DNA of 64,000 nt from Brugia malayi (taxonomy: Eukaryota; Nematoda; Chromadorea; Rhabditida; Onchocercidae): positions 9,272,649-9,336,648 of the forward strand of contig NW_025062477.1 in NCBI RefSeq assembly GCF_000002995.4, read 5' to 3'. The translations under genes and the position numbers were made by a program. The stretch's first letter is position 1. Every line of letters begins with the position of its first letter. The notes beneath the pieces were generated by a model. It did no database searches, had not been told where the DNA came from, and worked only from the letters and a program-made list of their open reading frames with translations. Positions 49,628 to 63,882 of this stretch are shown piece by piece.

Positions 49628-50632
49628 GGGTCATAATAATATTGGGACATTTGTGTGGGTCATAAATTTGGTATTAGTCTTGCTGTCATCCACAAGCTAA
49701 TTTAGACATCGACTTAGAGAATAAAACCAATGAACTGAGCACTGGTTCTAGATTAGGATATAGTGAAAATTACTAGACAAGGATTACAAAGCAAGGTCTT
49801 GATTGCTGCACAGTTCAATTGTTCAAATTAGAAATGTGCATAAAATACTTCAAGCACATTTCGACGCCATTTTGTATGAAAATCAGCTACTGTTCCAAAA
49901 CAATCGTATTTTTAAAAATTAACATTAATATCAATATAACTCTTTTAGCGACAGAATTTTCCATTGCAAGGGTAATGAAAAAGAGAAGACAGCCAGAATA
50001 AGAATGTAACTAAAAGTCGGGAAGAATCTATTTCCGACATGACCAAATAAATATAACAAAATAATAAGATGATAAGACAAGCATTCCTTCTTCCTTTCTA
50101 AGAAAGTGAAAAGTGAATTGAAATTGTTCTCTTAATAATATCACTGATTCGAATGATATACGAAGGTAGTTTACAGGTATTTGTTTATACAATGGAAATA
50201 GGAGTTTTTACAAGGTTAAGTCTAAAAAGATAAGATATAGACGAAGCTGCCAAAAGATACTACTTATTTGTCGTTACTTCTTTGTTGACAAAAAGGAAAA
50301 ATTCATTTGATAACAACACCTTTCTCACATAAGTGTTACATTACAACACTTATAGCAAATTTTTTTTTTTCATATTCTCGATCCCCAGCCAATACATACT
50401 TATGATATTTATCCTAAATAAAAATTTTCAGAAATAACAGCTATCTTATTATCAATAATGAGGAAACATTAGATTGGACAATTTTTACATGACGGAAGCA
50501 CAAACATTAAAATGCTAAGTTAGTAGCTACTGTTTTCACAATGAAAAGGGCTTAAAATACTTACTTTCACATTAGCAATAATTGTTGACAACTTTCACAA
50601 CAATAAAATTTTGTATTCAAAACCATTTTCCG

Positions 50633-52644
50633 TCAGCTTCCAGGCATCCTCATTGCATTCAGAAAACGATCTAACCAATCAGCCGATTTATCAAACTTCA
50701 AAGAAAAAATAGGAATTTAACACCTCTTCAGAACTTATCTCATTAAATGCACAAATTATCTACCTAAAACCGAATGCAAAGTCAAAGAACTAGTATTACA
50801 ATAAACTGTGTTTGAACCATTTACGGGAACTGGTCAGAAAGAGTACCAAATAACTGCCCAACTAGTGCACTAAGTTAGTGAGAAGATATAATGAGGAGTC
50901 AATATGTTTTGTTAAATCTGTTCCAAAAGTCTTCAAATGAATTAATCGAATTAAAAAAATTTCTAATGAAAAATGTGGATATTAGGTATTAAGCACTAGT
51001 AATATGATAGTAATGATAATATCTTCAGGAAAAACGAGAACAAAATGAAAAAGTATTGTAAAATGAAGGTAGGTTAAAACTAAATCTGCTGGTTGTTTGC
51101 AATCTTTTGAATTTGCCAAGGAAACCAATTTTCAACTAGTATATCTCTCAGAGCTATGGCCTGCACGGTAAAATGCTGATAGCAAGAAGAAGGTAAGATA
51201 TGAAGAATTTGTAAACGATCTATTCTAGCAAATGCGGGATTCTCCTCCAATTCTTCTTTCCAAATATCCAAAGTATCCATTGGTTTACACTGAAATAAGG
51301 TTTCAAGTTTCTTTTAAAAAATGTACGGACAATAAACAATCTTATAAGCATTACAGATTTTTTGACTAATAAAAAAAAATAAATAAATAAAAAACTGTAA
51401 TGTTTTGAAATTCAGCACCATATAAAAACCAAGAATTAGAAATACGCTAGCCGCAGTAGTAAAAATGAGAGAAATTATTTCTTAATGTTCAATAAACTTG
51501 CGCTTTTATTCGACCTCAAAATATCTGTAATACTATACTAGTCAGCTATAATCTTTCGCAGGGAAGCAAGTAAATCAGCAGTTAAAATAATCGTACATCT
51601 CCAATTCACATATGAATTTCAAACTTTATTTGAACAAATGAGGACATTTCTAGATAGACTTACGACGATAGCGAAATCATAAGTGACAACTTCGTTGATG
51701 CGCACTTTTCGATCCCGTAACATTTCCAAAATAGTCCTTCAATAAAATACATGCAATGAATGCATTTATATAATGCGTAATATGTTTGCAGTGGAAATTA
51801 AAAACCACTTGGAGAAATGCAATTTCCTAAGAATAAAGTGAGAAAATCAAAGAAAAGAAACTCAACAACTCCCAAAAAATTTTCTTTTGAGGAATAACCT
51901 GTTGAATTTTATAAATTGAATTATTCAGAATTACAAAACTGCATACTTATCATGCATCCTCCTGATTAATCATTTCGTTAGCTCTGTTAACTTACCAGCC
52001 TTAATAATTTAATTTCCAGCAAATTCAAGACGGAATGGCTGAATTCATAGAAGCATCTACTATGTGATAGAAGAACAAATAGTAAATATTGATTTCAATG
52101 AAATGTGAAAAGAGGACCTGGAAACGGTAATGCCAGTGAACTTTTTAATTAGAACTCGTCGATCGGGAGTACGGACGGTGAATGAAAGAAGCTCAACAGA
52201 ATCATCTACATATGTACTCAGTCTAAGCTCTTTTTCTTCAAATTTTTCCTCAGGTACTTGCAGTGGTTTCTGTGGCTGTCCTTTTTCGTTCGTCCTTAAT
52301 TTGTACAGTGTTTTCGTTAACTTGTCAATATCTTCCTGCATATCCGACAATGTCTTTGTGGTGTACGTTCGTTTTCTGCTTCTCGGCTTCCTCCAAACTT
52401 CGACATATCCTTTTTTCGAAAACCTAGCATCCTCAATATGCACTGAATTTTCTATCCTTCCATTAATGATTTCTACATATGATTTCTTTTTATTTGTCGA
52501 ATTGGTACGCATATTTATGCTCACTAATTTATGAGACCGGCCATTTAAACTTGACTTTAGTGTATGGATGTTTTTGTAAAGTGGAAAATTCCATACAACT
52601 GCGATTCGTCCAACTGACATAAAATAGAGTGAAGCTCTCGACAT
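50633..52644 (-). CDS. Unrecognised protein, probable mitochondrial targeting
   Basis: Four exons with matching phases (52644-52118, 51736-51664, 51289-51137 and 50695-50633) give 271 residues. I recognise no family. The N-terminus (MSRASLYFMSVGRIAVVWNF) is basic, hydroxylated and free of acidic residues, like a mitochondrial presequence. The middle (TLSDMQEDIDKLTKTLYKLR) looks helical, then comes TVRTPDRRVLIKKFTGITVS, and the end carries ADWLDRFLNAMRMPGS. A TTTTCAG acceptor 10 nt before the chosen ATG supports this start and trans-splicing. The eEFSec stop lies about 320 bp upstream on the same strand, consistent with a two-gene operon. The last donor (51137) is the weakest. The alternative is read-through to a TAG at 51080. 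Confidence 0.7.
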
Positions 52645-52963
52645 GCAATCCACTCTGAAAATAGTGAGCATGCAACTTTCTTGAAAGAATATGCAAAACA
52701 GTTATTAAATTAGAATGTCTTTCGTTCGTTAAAAAAATGTAAACAGGACTTGAAAAAAACCGATATGATGTAAGAGGTTTAGAAAATTAGTCGAGCACCG
52801 ATTCTTGACGTACGGAACTTAATGTATGAAAGAGGCTGTTTGGCAAGTTTTTATGGATACAAAAACCATAGCGAAAGTACAATTGAAAATACAAGTACAA
52901 TGCAATATCAGAAATATATGCTACAATAAAAATTATGAAATTTGTAAACCTGACGAATACAAA

Positions 52964-55250
52964 TTATTGAGTGACGAGACCTGGTGAACAGCACTTAATT
53001 CTGCCATCATTCAAAAATTTTTTGAAATATAGTGTCACTTGTATTTCTAATCCATTCTTACAAGCAGTCCTCGTACTTTCTGGTAAGTCCTCCAAAAGTG
53101 ATATCCGAACTTTTCCTCCTTTTCCGAATGCAGATTCTAGGCGACCTACTTCACCAGTAGAAAGGTAAACGTCCATGTGACAATATATATCAATATTTGT
53201 TTCTTTCTTGAACAGAGAATTGCAAATTATGCTTCGTTTATTTTCGATTCGTTCAACTTTTCCAACTTTTTTCTTCCGCCGAAATCGACATATCTGTTTG
53301 TCGTTACTAAGTAACTTCAAAAACCTACCATGAAAGACAAACCGACAGCCTTTTCCCTGGTAATCTAATCTGGATGTGATAAAAAAGCTACCTTCTTTTG
53401 TATACAGAAAGTGTTCTAAGCTAAGTATTGCGAATTTCACAGTTCCATCCAGTTCCTGCACTACTTCATAATGATCCTCTTCTCCGGACAGTTCTGGAGC
53501 CAAAAATTGGCACTGTCCAATAACAGTATCGAAACCAGTTGAAACATGTAACTTGGAACTCTGGCGAAGAACTCCTTGAAAATGCACTACTCGATTCACA
53601 CTGACCAGTAAGAATTGCACACGGCGCAGTGTTCCTGGTTCATATATAATCGTTCGGTTGATATCCTTGCCAGAAACATTGTGAAATAATAAAGCTGCTC
53701 GATCTCCCATTCCTGCGCTAAGGACGTTTTCTTTCCAACGTTGCATACTTATAATTTTACGTTTTTCTTGTAAAGCTGATATCTCCACGTCCATTCCAAC
53801 TCTGAAATATGGCACTGTCATATTCAAACATTTTAATATTACACTTTTGTTATTTGTTATAAACTACATATAAATGGTAGCATATTTTGAAATTATTCTC
53901 TTCTGAAATCCTTCTAAAACCGATGACATTTAACCTTAGCAATTCAACTGTAACAAGTATTAGATTAAATTCAAAAAAATTGAAGAGAAATCATTAGGAA
54001 AAAAACGACTGCAACATGTCAAATTAAAATTTAAATTTACTTGCACATTCCATCGACAACAGTGCCTGTCATTATTGTCCCTTTACCTTTAACAGGGAAA
54101 CAGTGATCAACAAACATCATGAAATGACCAGAAGAAACTCGCTGAGGTGTGTAAACAGCTAAACGCAAAGCATTCATTAATGACACTATCGCTTCCTCCC
54201 TTTGCTGCGTTAACGATACTGGCACAATTTGCAAATTTGAGTTTAGCTTTAAGCTAGATGCCACCTTTCTGCAACGTTTCGTCATTTGCTCTACTGCTCT
54301 CTCGTCTATTAAATCAATCTAAAATAACAAGATTTCTCATCAAAAACATTTCCTTACTTCATTTTTCGTCTTATGAATGACTGAAATCCGGAACATTTCT
54401 CGCACAGAAAATCAATTAAATTATTTGATTTCAATTCAGTATCTAGTTCCTTTCCTGCCGTTTTGAATTTGTTAATAAAGAAATGGAATCTGGATGGAAT
54501 TAATCGAATGCATTATTTCCCAACGTACAACCAAGCTAGACTTCACCAAACTGACATCTTAAGAATGAATATTTTGAAAATGGTGCAACTGTTTCAGACA
54601 AAAAACACATGCCTGAAATCCCATTTAATATTGTTTTTTAACATTATTATTTATGGTTCATAATTCATAATTGCAAATCAGATTTAATTATTAACCTTAT
54701 TAATAACAAGGATTACATGATCTGGACAGAACAGTGATACGAGAAGGAGATGTTCAGCTGTTTGCTGCTCGATTCCTTTGCTGCTATCTATCACAACAAT
54801 TGCCATGTCAAAAACTGATGACGCTGCAAGCACCGACCTAAGAACGAAAATATTCAGACAAATTTCACATTATCAGCAAAAACTTAACTAGCATAAAAAT
54901 AACTTTTTTCTTATTCTTACAACATGTTTCATGCTTGTAAATACCAAGTACTGTTTTCAAAGGCCATCCTTACATATCTTTGAATTGCACGTAAAAAGTA
55001 CTGTCCGGTTACAAATTCCAAACAAAATTAATGAATATCACCTGATTAATGACGCGTGTCCAGGGCAGTCGATCAAAGCAATTACTGTATTGTCGATTGT
55101 CAGTGTAGAGAAGCCAAGATCGATTGTATTGGCTCTCAAATTAGAAGTTTTGGCATGCTTGTCAAATGCAGCAGTTGAACCCATTGTGGATAACGCCTTT
55201 GCTAAAGTTGTTTTGCCACAGTCCACATGTCCCAGGATACCAACGTTCAA
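52964..55250 (-). CDS. EEFSEC: Selenocysteine-specific elongation factor eEFSec (SelB)
   Basis: A translation GTPase that carries Sec-tRNA to UGA codons with SBP2 and SECIS RNA. Four exons (55250-55042, 54837-54696, 54318-54041 and 53801-52964) give about 488 residues. G1 is GHVDCGKT (7-14), G3 DCPGH (61-65) and G4 NKID (116-119, across an exon junction). Further matches are AAFDKHAKT, VDHCFPVKGKGTIMTGTVVDG of domain II, KVGMDVEIPALx-like VGMDVEISALQEKRKI, and SLFKKETNI with VYLSTGEVGRLESAFGKGGK of the C-terminal domain IV. The protein is about 100 residues shorter than human. The codon at the expected start is TTG, not ATG, and an in-frame TAA lies 33 nt 5' of it with no AG between. Otherwise nothing is broken. 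Presence implies that this species still makes selenoprotein (inference). Confidence 0.92.
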
Positions 55251-56598
55251 CGAATTTAGTGTTGCCAGTTTGTTTTACTGCACTTTGCTTAATTGCTATA
55301 TTACAAATAGACAATATACTACATTATATTAGGGAATCGCATTAATGACTACCACTTAGGGGATTATGGAAAAATGGTAGTCCACATACACAATTATGTT
55401 GAGCAATTTCAAATCAGATCCTTGAAGTAAAATTTTAAAGTTATAACTTAGCAGTTAGTGAACCATTTTCAATATGATTGAGGCTGAAACTTAGGAAACA
55501 TTACTAATCAAAACTATTAATATAAAGTAAATAAGCAGAAAATTTCAAAAGGGTTTACCATAGCGACTATCCGAGAAAAAATGTTCAGGTAATTTGAAAA
55601 TAACTTGGTATCTAAAACACTTTATTTTCTCTTTAAACACACCTCTTCATTATTATGAAGCAGTGTTGTAAATCAAAGACAACATGTTTATTCGTAGTAT
55701 TCGCATTTGCATCATTAAGAACAACACAATGTATGGACCAGCGAAAAGAATTCATGATGTAAAAACTATCTAATCCAACTTGACAAATATGAAAACAATG
55801 AACAGGAGTTAGATAAGCCAAATAAAACTAGAACTGGAGATTCAAGGAAGCGGAAGATTAAAAACAGTACAGATGAAGTTTTAATATTTTGAACACATTG
55901 AAACGTTATAAGTGACGCCTAAAGAGAAGCGCTCTTCGATATTTAAGATCTTCCTAAATACTTTTGTTGTTTCCGTACTGGACTGATCACCTAAGCTCAG
56001 GAGATTAAAAGCACTTCAGAATAAAACATCGGAATAACGCATTGAGAATACCCCAAGATATTAAAAACACGCGATTTTTTTTCCACAAATAAAGAATTTA
56101 TTTTTGCAGACCCTTATTTTAACAATATTTTCAAATAATACATTATTTGCAATATCAGCATGCAAATTACAACAAATACTTGATTTTAATAGAACGACAG
56201 AATTGGCATAAAGCTAAGAAGGATCTTACAAAAACAAGTTCACCTAGAAACAACAAAATGAAGTGTTACTAATAATAACTTTAAAAAAATCAAAAAGGTG
56301 ATAGAAAATCAAAAACAAAGTAGAATTAGATCCATAAATTCAAACAGTTTCAGATGAAATAATGAAAATGAAAAAGGAACATAGGAAAACAATGTATGTG
56401 AAAGAACAAACATAATGTAGTTTTGAACAAAAGCTATATTTATTGTATTTTGGCTCACATCAAAATCAAAATACAATAAAAAATTGACAACAATATCGAA
56501 GTTTGCTACATCACTACAGAAATAGTACATCGAAAAAATTAGTTGGAAAATGAATCGAAAACTGAATTTTTTAACTTCAACCAATTCACTTACAATTA

Positions 56599-58627
<2,029 letters not shown>

Positions 58628-59405
58628 TGCATAAAAAGGCTTCTCAAACAGTGATTACTTAAATTTTTGATTATAAAACAGACTTACAGACATCAGTACT
58701 TGAATCAAAAATTCTTGTCTCTCACAAATCCAGAAACCGAAACCATCACAATTGAGCAAATGATCAGTGCTACCACCAGTGAATAAACCAAATCATTGCA
58801 AGATGGGATGTCACCATCTGCGGTGGGCACACTTTACCGCAATTCAACCACCAATAGTACGTAAATTCAAACGATGCCATACCAAACTAATGTGATTAAC
58901 GAGCTAATTACAAAGTGAATATATATAATCCAGTGCCAACCAAATGCCCTCAATTAGATCTTTTCTAGGCATCAATTAAACAAGCAGCAATAAGATATCT
59001 CATTTATATATAAATTGCATTTCACTGAACGTTTTATACTTAACTTTTCTATATTACCAGTACAGTAAAATGAAAACCAGAGAACATAGGGAGAAACAAG
59101 TATTGAGTCGCAGTCTAGATAACATTTACTGTATGTTAACAAACGTTTTTTTTTAATAACACTTACTGTATAACAAAAAAGGTAAACAAATGTGAATTTC
59201 AAAGAAGACAATTTGCACAAATGAGTTCAAACATTGCAGAACTAACTCATATTAATTTCATTTCAATTCTTCTTGAATCTGTAATTTTCCTAGTTCTATT
59301 CATTGTTTATATCTTTTTCTTCATACATTTTCTATTCTCATTGCACACATTTCATAGAGAAATTGAGCAAATGATGATATTGGTTAATATATTGATTCAA
59401 TGGGT

Positions 59406-61951
59406 TTAATGATACCTACAGTCGGGCACAAAATCAGCCATCATTTGCTGAATGGTTAACTCACCATCACTTATATTTTTATCTAAAATTATGATCTCAG
59501 AATTTGAATTAAGTTTTGCTATTGTAGCATCTGCAACAGAAGTATTTTGTAATCCCTCTTGCTCCATTAAAGTGTATCCTACTTTCTCTGATATTTGCTT
59601 TTCATCCGTAATTTCTAATGTTTCCAAGCACTGCGAACTTCCGTTCGCAGAAAACATTTCTTCACTACATTCGGAACCAATCCGTACATGCTTTAAGGTT
59701 GTTTTTCCCGCTGATGGATATGAACGCTTTCTAACATTGCTTCCCGTTGATTCTATTCCAAAATTTTCATGATTCTCCATAGGATTATCGCTTACAAGCT
59801 CATTACGAATTTCATTTTTAGCTGCCGTCGAAGTTAGTTTAGACGAATTCTGAGAAACATCGAAATGTATGTGCTGATCATTCATCACAATATCACTCAA
59901 TTTCTTCAGCAAATCTTCTTGAGGAATAATTAGTTGAATAGAGGGCCGCGAAATGGATGAACATAACGCTCGCCCCAGACGTACTTCATCGCACCAATCT
60001 TCACTGCCACTGAAGATGCTTTGTGCAATCTAAAGAGAGTGACTTAGTTTGTGAAACTGAAAATGAAAACGAAACTAGAAAATGAAAGAACTAGATAACA
60101 AGTGAATTTCTCCGATAACAACCTGTACAGGCGACGGCACCAATTCATTGTTCATAGCCAACAGTGAGTTTAGCAATGATAGTACTGGCCTACAATTTCG
60201 ATTTTCGAAAGCTTCCTGACAAACTAAGCGCTGCAGCTCTATCACATCCTGAACATCTAACAAATAAGGTCTCAGTTCCAGCATTGCACCTAGCGCTTTA
60301 GCATATATTTTTCCATATTCCTAAAACTAGAAATGGTGAAATGAACTTTATCTGAAATACAAATTCTTGAAAATAACAGTATATTTGCCTGAAAAATGCC
60401 ATCCAGTACAATAAATAGAACAAATTCTAAGTAATACACTTAGTATTTGAAAGCTAAAAAACTACACTAGAATGACAAGCCCACCTGTGAGTGTAACTGA
60501 CACTTGGCAGAACGAATGAAGGTTTTAAAAAGAATATTAATACTCAGATCTGGTCCTAATTGAACATATTCTTTTACTGTTTCGTAATAAGCTTCACTTG
60601 GATGGTAGAAATCACTGATAAATGAAGAAATTCTTCGTGCAGCGAGATGTGCACAACTTCTAGCTTTTAACAGAAAAGTTCTTAACCACCGAAAAATGGA
60701 ATTTATTTTTTCGGTTTTAACCATAATCGCCGACTTATATGCTATATCCAACCACTCGTTTACAGCAACTTTGTCATCTGAATTATGTTGAAATAGCTCT
60801 TTGATGAAATCTACTTGACAGTTAGCAAATATGGAATTAAATATCTAATCAAAGTCATTTACAAATCCAAAAATTAACAAACTGAGAGCGACCTCAACTA
60901 CCAACACATGTAATTCCATCCTAAATAATAATGTAGCAAACAGAAAGTATGCTATTCTCACGACTAATTTTCAAAAATACATTCTTTAAAAATGAACCTC
61001 ACATAACTCTCTACAAAACATAAAAACAATACTTGCTGAGCATCTCTCCATTACTTCTATGTGCAGATTGAACACTGTAGAAATAAACTGTGGAAGGTGT
61101 CGCTGTACAGCTGTCTCAAAACGCAATAATATCTTCTCATTCCCATCATTTTCTTCAGCAATCACGTTACTCAACATATTTTTCAATGTCTTTATCAAAA
61201 TGTAATCATACTTAGTTCCTGCCCATAATGCATATATGTTGGAAGTGAGCCTATAAAATAGACTTAAAAAACCAGATATATTACGCCTCCGATCTATACA
61301 GTGAAAGCAGTGGTGTAAAGTTGTACATAATAGTCTTTAATTGAACTTTTTCTATAATTTTGACCGACACTCAAAACTTCTAAAACTCCAAAGTTTTCTC
61401 ATAATTCTTCCATAGTAACAAATTAAGTATCTATACGGACCGAGTAAATAACTAAATTATATGGAATAATTAAATTATACTCAGTAATGCTTTCGGAACA
61501 ACTTTCAACACTAAAATCCACAGCACGTGAACATATATAAGCCAAAGTTTGTTCATTGAAACTTTTAAGCCATTGAAAACGAACAAGGAATGAACGGACA
61601 AAGTGCAACAGAGGAACCGTAATTGGCTGTCTAGCAGCGGCGACCAACCTCTTCTAAAATGATTAACTGAAATAGAATGGCGAAAACAATTCACATAAGA
61701 ACTTTCTATATTGTTCAGCCAATTCTTCATTCACAAGCACAACACCAAAATTGATATACTTGAACTCTTGACGAAATAGTTCTCAGCATCTCTTGATCAC
61801 AAGCGTAAATTAATTTTGCAAGCAAAGCCCATCCAAAAGCATCCTTTCCTGACAATTTTCCACATTCTTCCATCACTGGGAGTAATTTTTTGCGTAATCT
61901 GGTCGGATCCGCAAGTATATCGAGCATATAGCGTACCTTTTGCTGTTCCAT
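59406..61951 (-). CDS. 599-residue helical protein of unknown function
   Basis: Six exons with matching phases (61951-61760, 61653-61481, 61250-60998, 60844-60485, 60320-60123 and 60029-59406). Residues 1 to about 450 are rich in Leu, amphipathic helices and paired hydrophobics (for example AFGWALLAKLIYACDQEML, LLHFVRSFLVRFQWLKSF, RFETAVQRHLPQFISTVF), as in HEAT-like solenoids. The last 150 residues are polar, Ser/Asn/Glu-rich and probably disordered, ending QQMMADFVPDCRYH. No catalytic motif or membrane segment is seen, and I do not recognise the family. An acceptor (CACTTCCAG) 4 nt before the ATG suggests trans-splicing. NDUFB7 ends about 370 bp upstream on the same strand. The 3' end could splice on at GTAG/GTATCA instead of stopping at 59406. 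Confidence 0.75.
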
Positions 61952-62047
61952 ATTACTGGAAGTGACGTAGGACAGTAATTTCAGGGTAAATTTAAAATTT
62001 CATCTTAGGTTTTCAATCTCTGTTCAAATCCCATTCAAAAAAAAAAA

Positions 62048-62065
62048 TATATATATATATATATA
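62048..62065. repeat. (TA)n dinucleotide microsatellite
   Basis: A run of about nine AT/TA units follows an A tract in the gap between NDUFB7 and the helical-protein gene. Confidence 0.9.
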
Positions 62066-62318
62066 CATAAATTTTTGTAACACTCCATAAAATGATCAGT
62101 ATTCATGAAAATACAAATGAAATACAAGCTTCTATTTGTACTTCTCCTCGAAATGACTTCTCAATAACAAGTATAGCTGTAAACTCTAAATACCACTGGT
62201 GATAAAACTGAGCAAATCAAAAAAATCGCAATATGAAGATTTTATTTGCTATATATATATACAAACAACACTACAAGAAATACGAATTACGAAAATGCTA
62301 AAGCAATGAATAAAAATG

Positions 62319-63078
62319 TTATACTACTATTTTTCCCTCAACACTACTCGATTTTTCCTGGGCGGCTCTTTTACGAGAAGCTCGTTTCAATAACCGTCTT
62401 TCTCGTTCGAATTCTTTCATCCTCAGGAGATGATCTTCATATTCACAATTCTGCCATCCGTGGTAATCATCTGTGCAGTAATAATGCGAAAAAGGAGCAT
62501 ACTGTCGCTAAAATAAGGCGTTATATTACAAAAACTAATGGCTTTTGTTACAAAAAAATGCGCTAAATCAGTCATTACCACCAAGTTTATATTTTTTTGC
62601 ATATTTCTTCATACATATATTAGTCTGCATTCTTTAAGGGGAAAAATGAAATGTGTTGCACTGCAAGTAAATTTACGAACAACCTATGTAATAAACTTTA
62701 ACTAATTTAATATTAAATTCCCAAGGATTCTCAAATAGTGAAATATCGAATGCAGAAAGAAAAGGAAGGGTCACATGAGGTCATTCTGCATGCATTCATT
62801 GAAGTTTCATTGCAAAAATCAGGGTGGTTTTAATCACAGTTCGATTAAGCCAAACGTATCATGACAACCTGGCATTTTTTGAGATTAATTAGTAAGTGAG
62901 CACAGTAATCACGATCGCCGAATTCTAGTTTCCAGTGATCCATTTCCTCCCATGTTGCTTTCATTTCACGCGGTTTTCGTCCTTTAGGAAATCCATAGAA
63001 TGGGTCAAAAGTGGGAGGGCGATCCGTTCGAGGTGAGACTTCCGGATCTTCCAGTGATACAGATAACCGGGTACCCAT
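62319..63078 (-). CDS. NDUFB7: Complex I accessory subunit NDUFB7 (B18)
   Basis: A CHCH-domain subunit on the intermembrane-space side of NADH dehydrogenase. Two exons (63078-62869 and 62507-62319) give 132 residues (human 137). It has the N-terminal glycine (MG) used for myristoylation in mammals. The family blocks are FDPFYGFPKGRKPREMKATW and RDYCAHLLINLKKC, followed by a second half-motif YYCTDDYHGWQNC. Cys59/Cys69 and Cys81/Cys91 form the twin CX9C pattern imported by MIA40. The end is basic and helical (LRMKEFERERRLLKR). A CTCCTTTTTTCAG acceptor 18 nt before the ATG and only 71 bp to the upstream stop (63150) mark it as a downstream operon gene. Confidence 0.96.
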
Positions 63079-63149
63079 TCAGTCTTTTACCATTAACTGA
63101 AAAAAGGAGCCAGTGCAACAAAGAGAACATCTGATAGAATATCAACAAA

Positions 63150-63882
63150 TCACACACAACAAACCAATGATTTAGCGGTACTACAAAGAAGTTTCACATT
63201 CTGTCCTTTATTCACCTAAAAATAAAAGATCAAATTTATCAAATTCAGAATTCAAATTCCAGAAATTCGTTAATCTCTTGCAAATCCAAATACGACCGTA
63301 ATGAAGAGAAATGAAAACTGTTGCAATACCGTGTTTGCTGATCATTGAGAGATGTATTGAATACTTCAGCATATCATCATAGAACAGTATCTTACATTAA
63401 TCGATATTTGTCCAATGGACTAAAGTGACAATATTGAAATTACTTTGCCTACAAGAATCAAGAACTACATGGTGCTCATCTGGTTGGTTTTCATTAGGAA
63501 ACTCTCAGTAACGGCTATCCATTTCCAGAAGCTTTAAGTCAAAACTTAGCTATGGCTTAGGGGTCGCGTCAAGTATCTCGTACTGTTCTACTTCAAATTA
63601 ACACACCTATTATATCGAAGAATTAACTTTAGCGATTTCGCTTGAGCCTATACTTACTCTAATGTGTCTGCAATGAGTGCAGTGGAGCAAGACAGTATGC
63701 TTGTGGTCGTTCATTCTCTTCTGACAGATGAATAAATTTATTATCAGACTACAATTATATCTACTCACCATTATCTCTGAATGGCATACTGCAAACATTT
63801 TCGCAGATACTGAATCAATACACGACTCTTTGATTTTCTTGTAATTGTGCATTCCCATATGAACAGAGAGGAAAAAGGACAT
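63150..63882 (-). CDS. Small CxxC protein, first gene of an operon with NDUFB7
   Basis: Three exons with matching phases (63882-63769, 63720-63658 and 63215-63150) give 80 residues. The only motif seen is LLHCTHCRHIRV (CxxC) next to basic residues, with further cysteines at the end (KLLCSTAKSLVCCV). This could be half of a zinc knuckle as in RNase P subunit Rpp21-type proteins, but the second CxxC pair does not line up, so I do not assign it. An alternative frame through exon 1 is also open upstream (to 63974). The start was chosen because only this frame continues across both splice junctions. The gene may also extend past the window edge. Confidence 0.6.

Larger units (their letters stand above)
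47215..50630. other. Intergenic, with GC-richer island and repeats
   Basis: No gene is recognised. About 47550-48200 is visibly richer in G+C, with all frames interrupted, resembling in texture the islands at 1.7-2.5 and 12.5-13.3 kb. A strong hairpin (48518-48561) and a pair of 55-bp direct repeats (49444 and 49573) follow. Confidence 0.45.

Noticed and set aside
52130..52534. 134-codon plus-strand frame
   Set aside because: It is the antisense shadow of exon 1 of the mitochondrial-type protein.
54931..55332. 133-codon plus-strand frame
   Set aside because: Antisense shadow of eEFSec exon 1.
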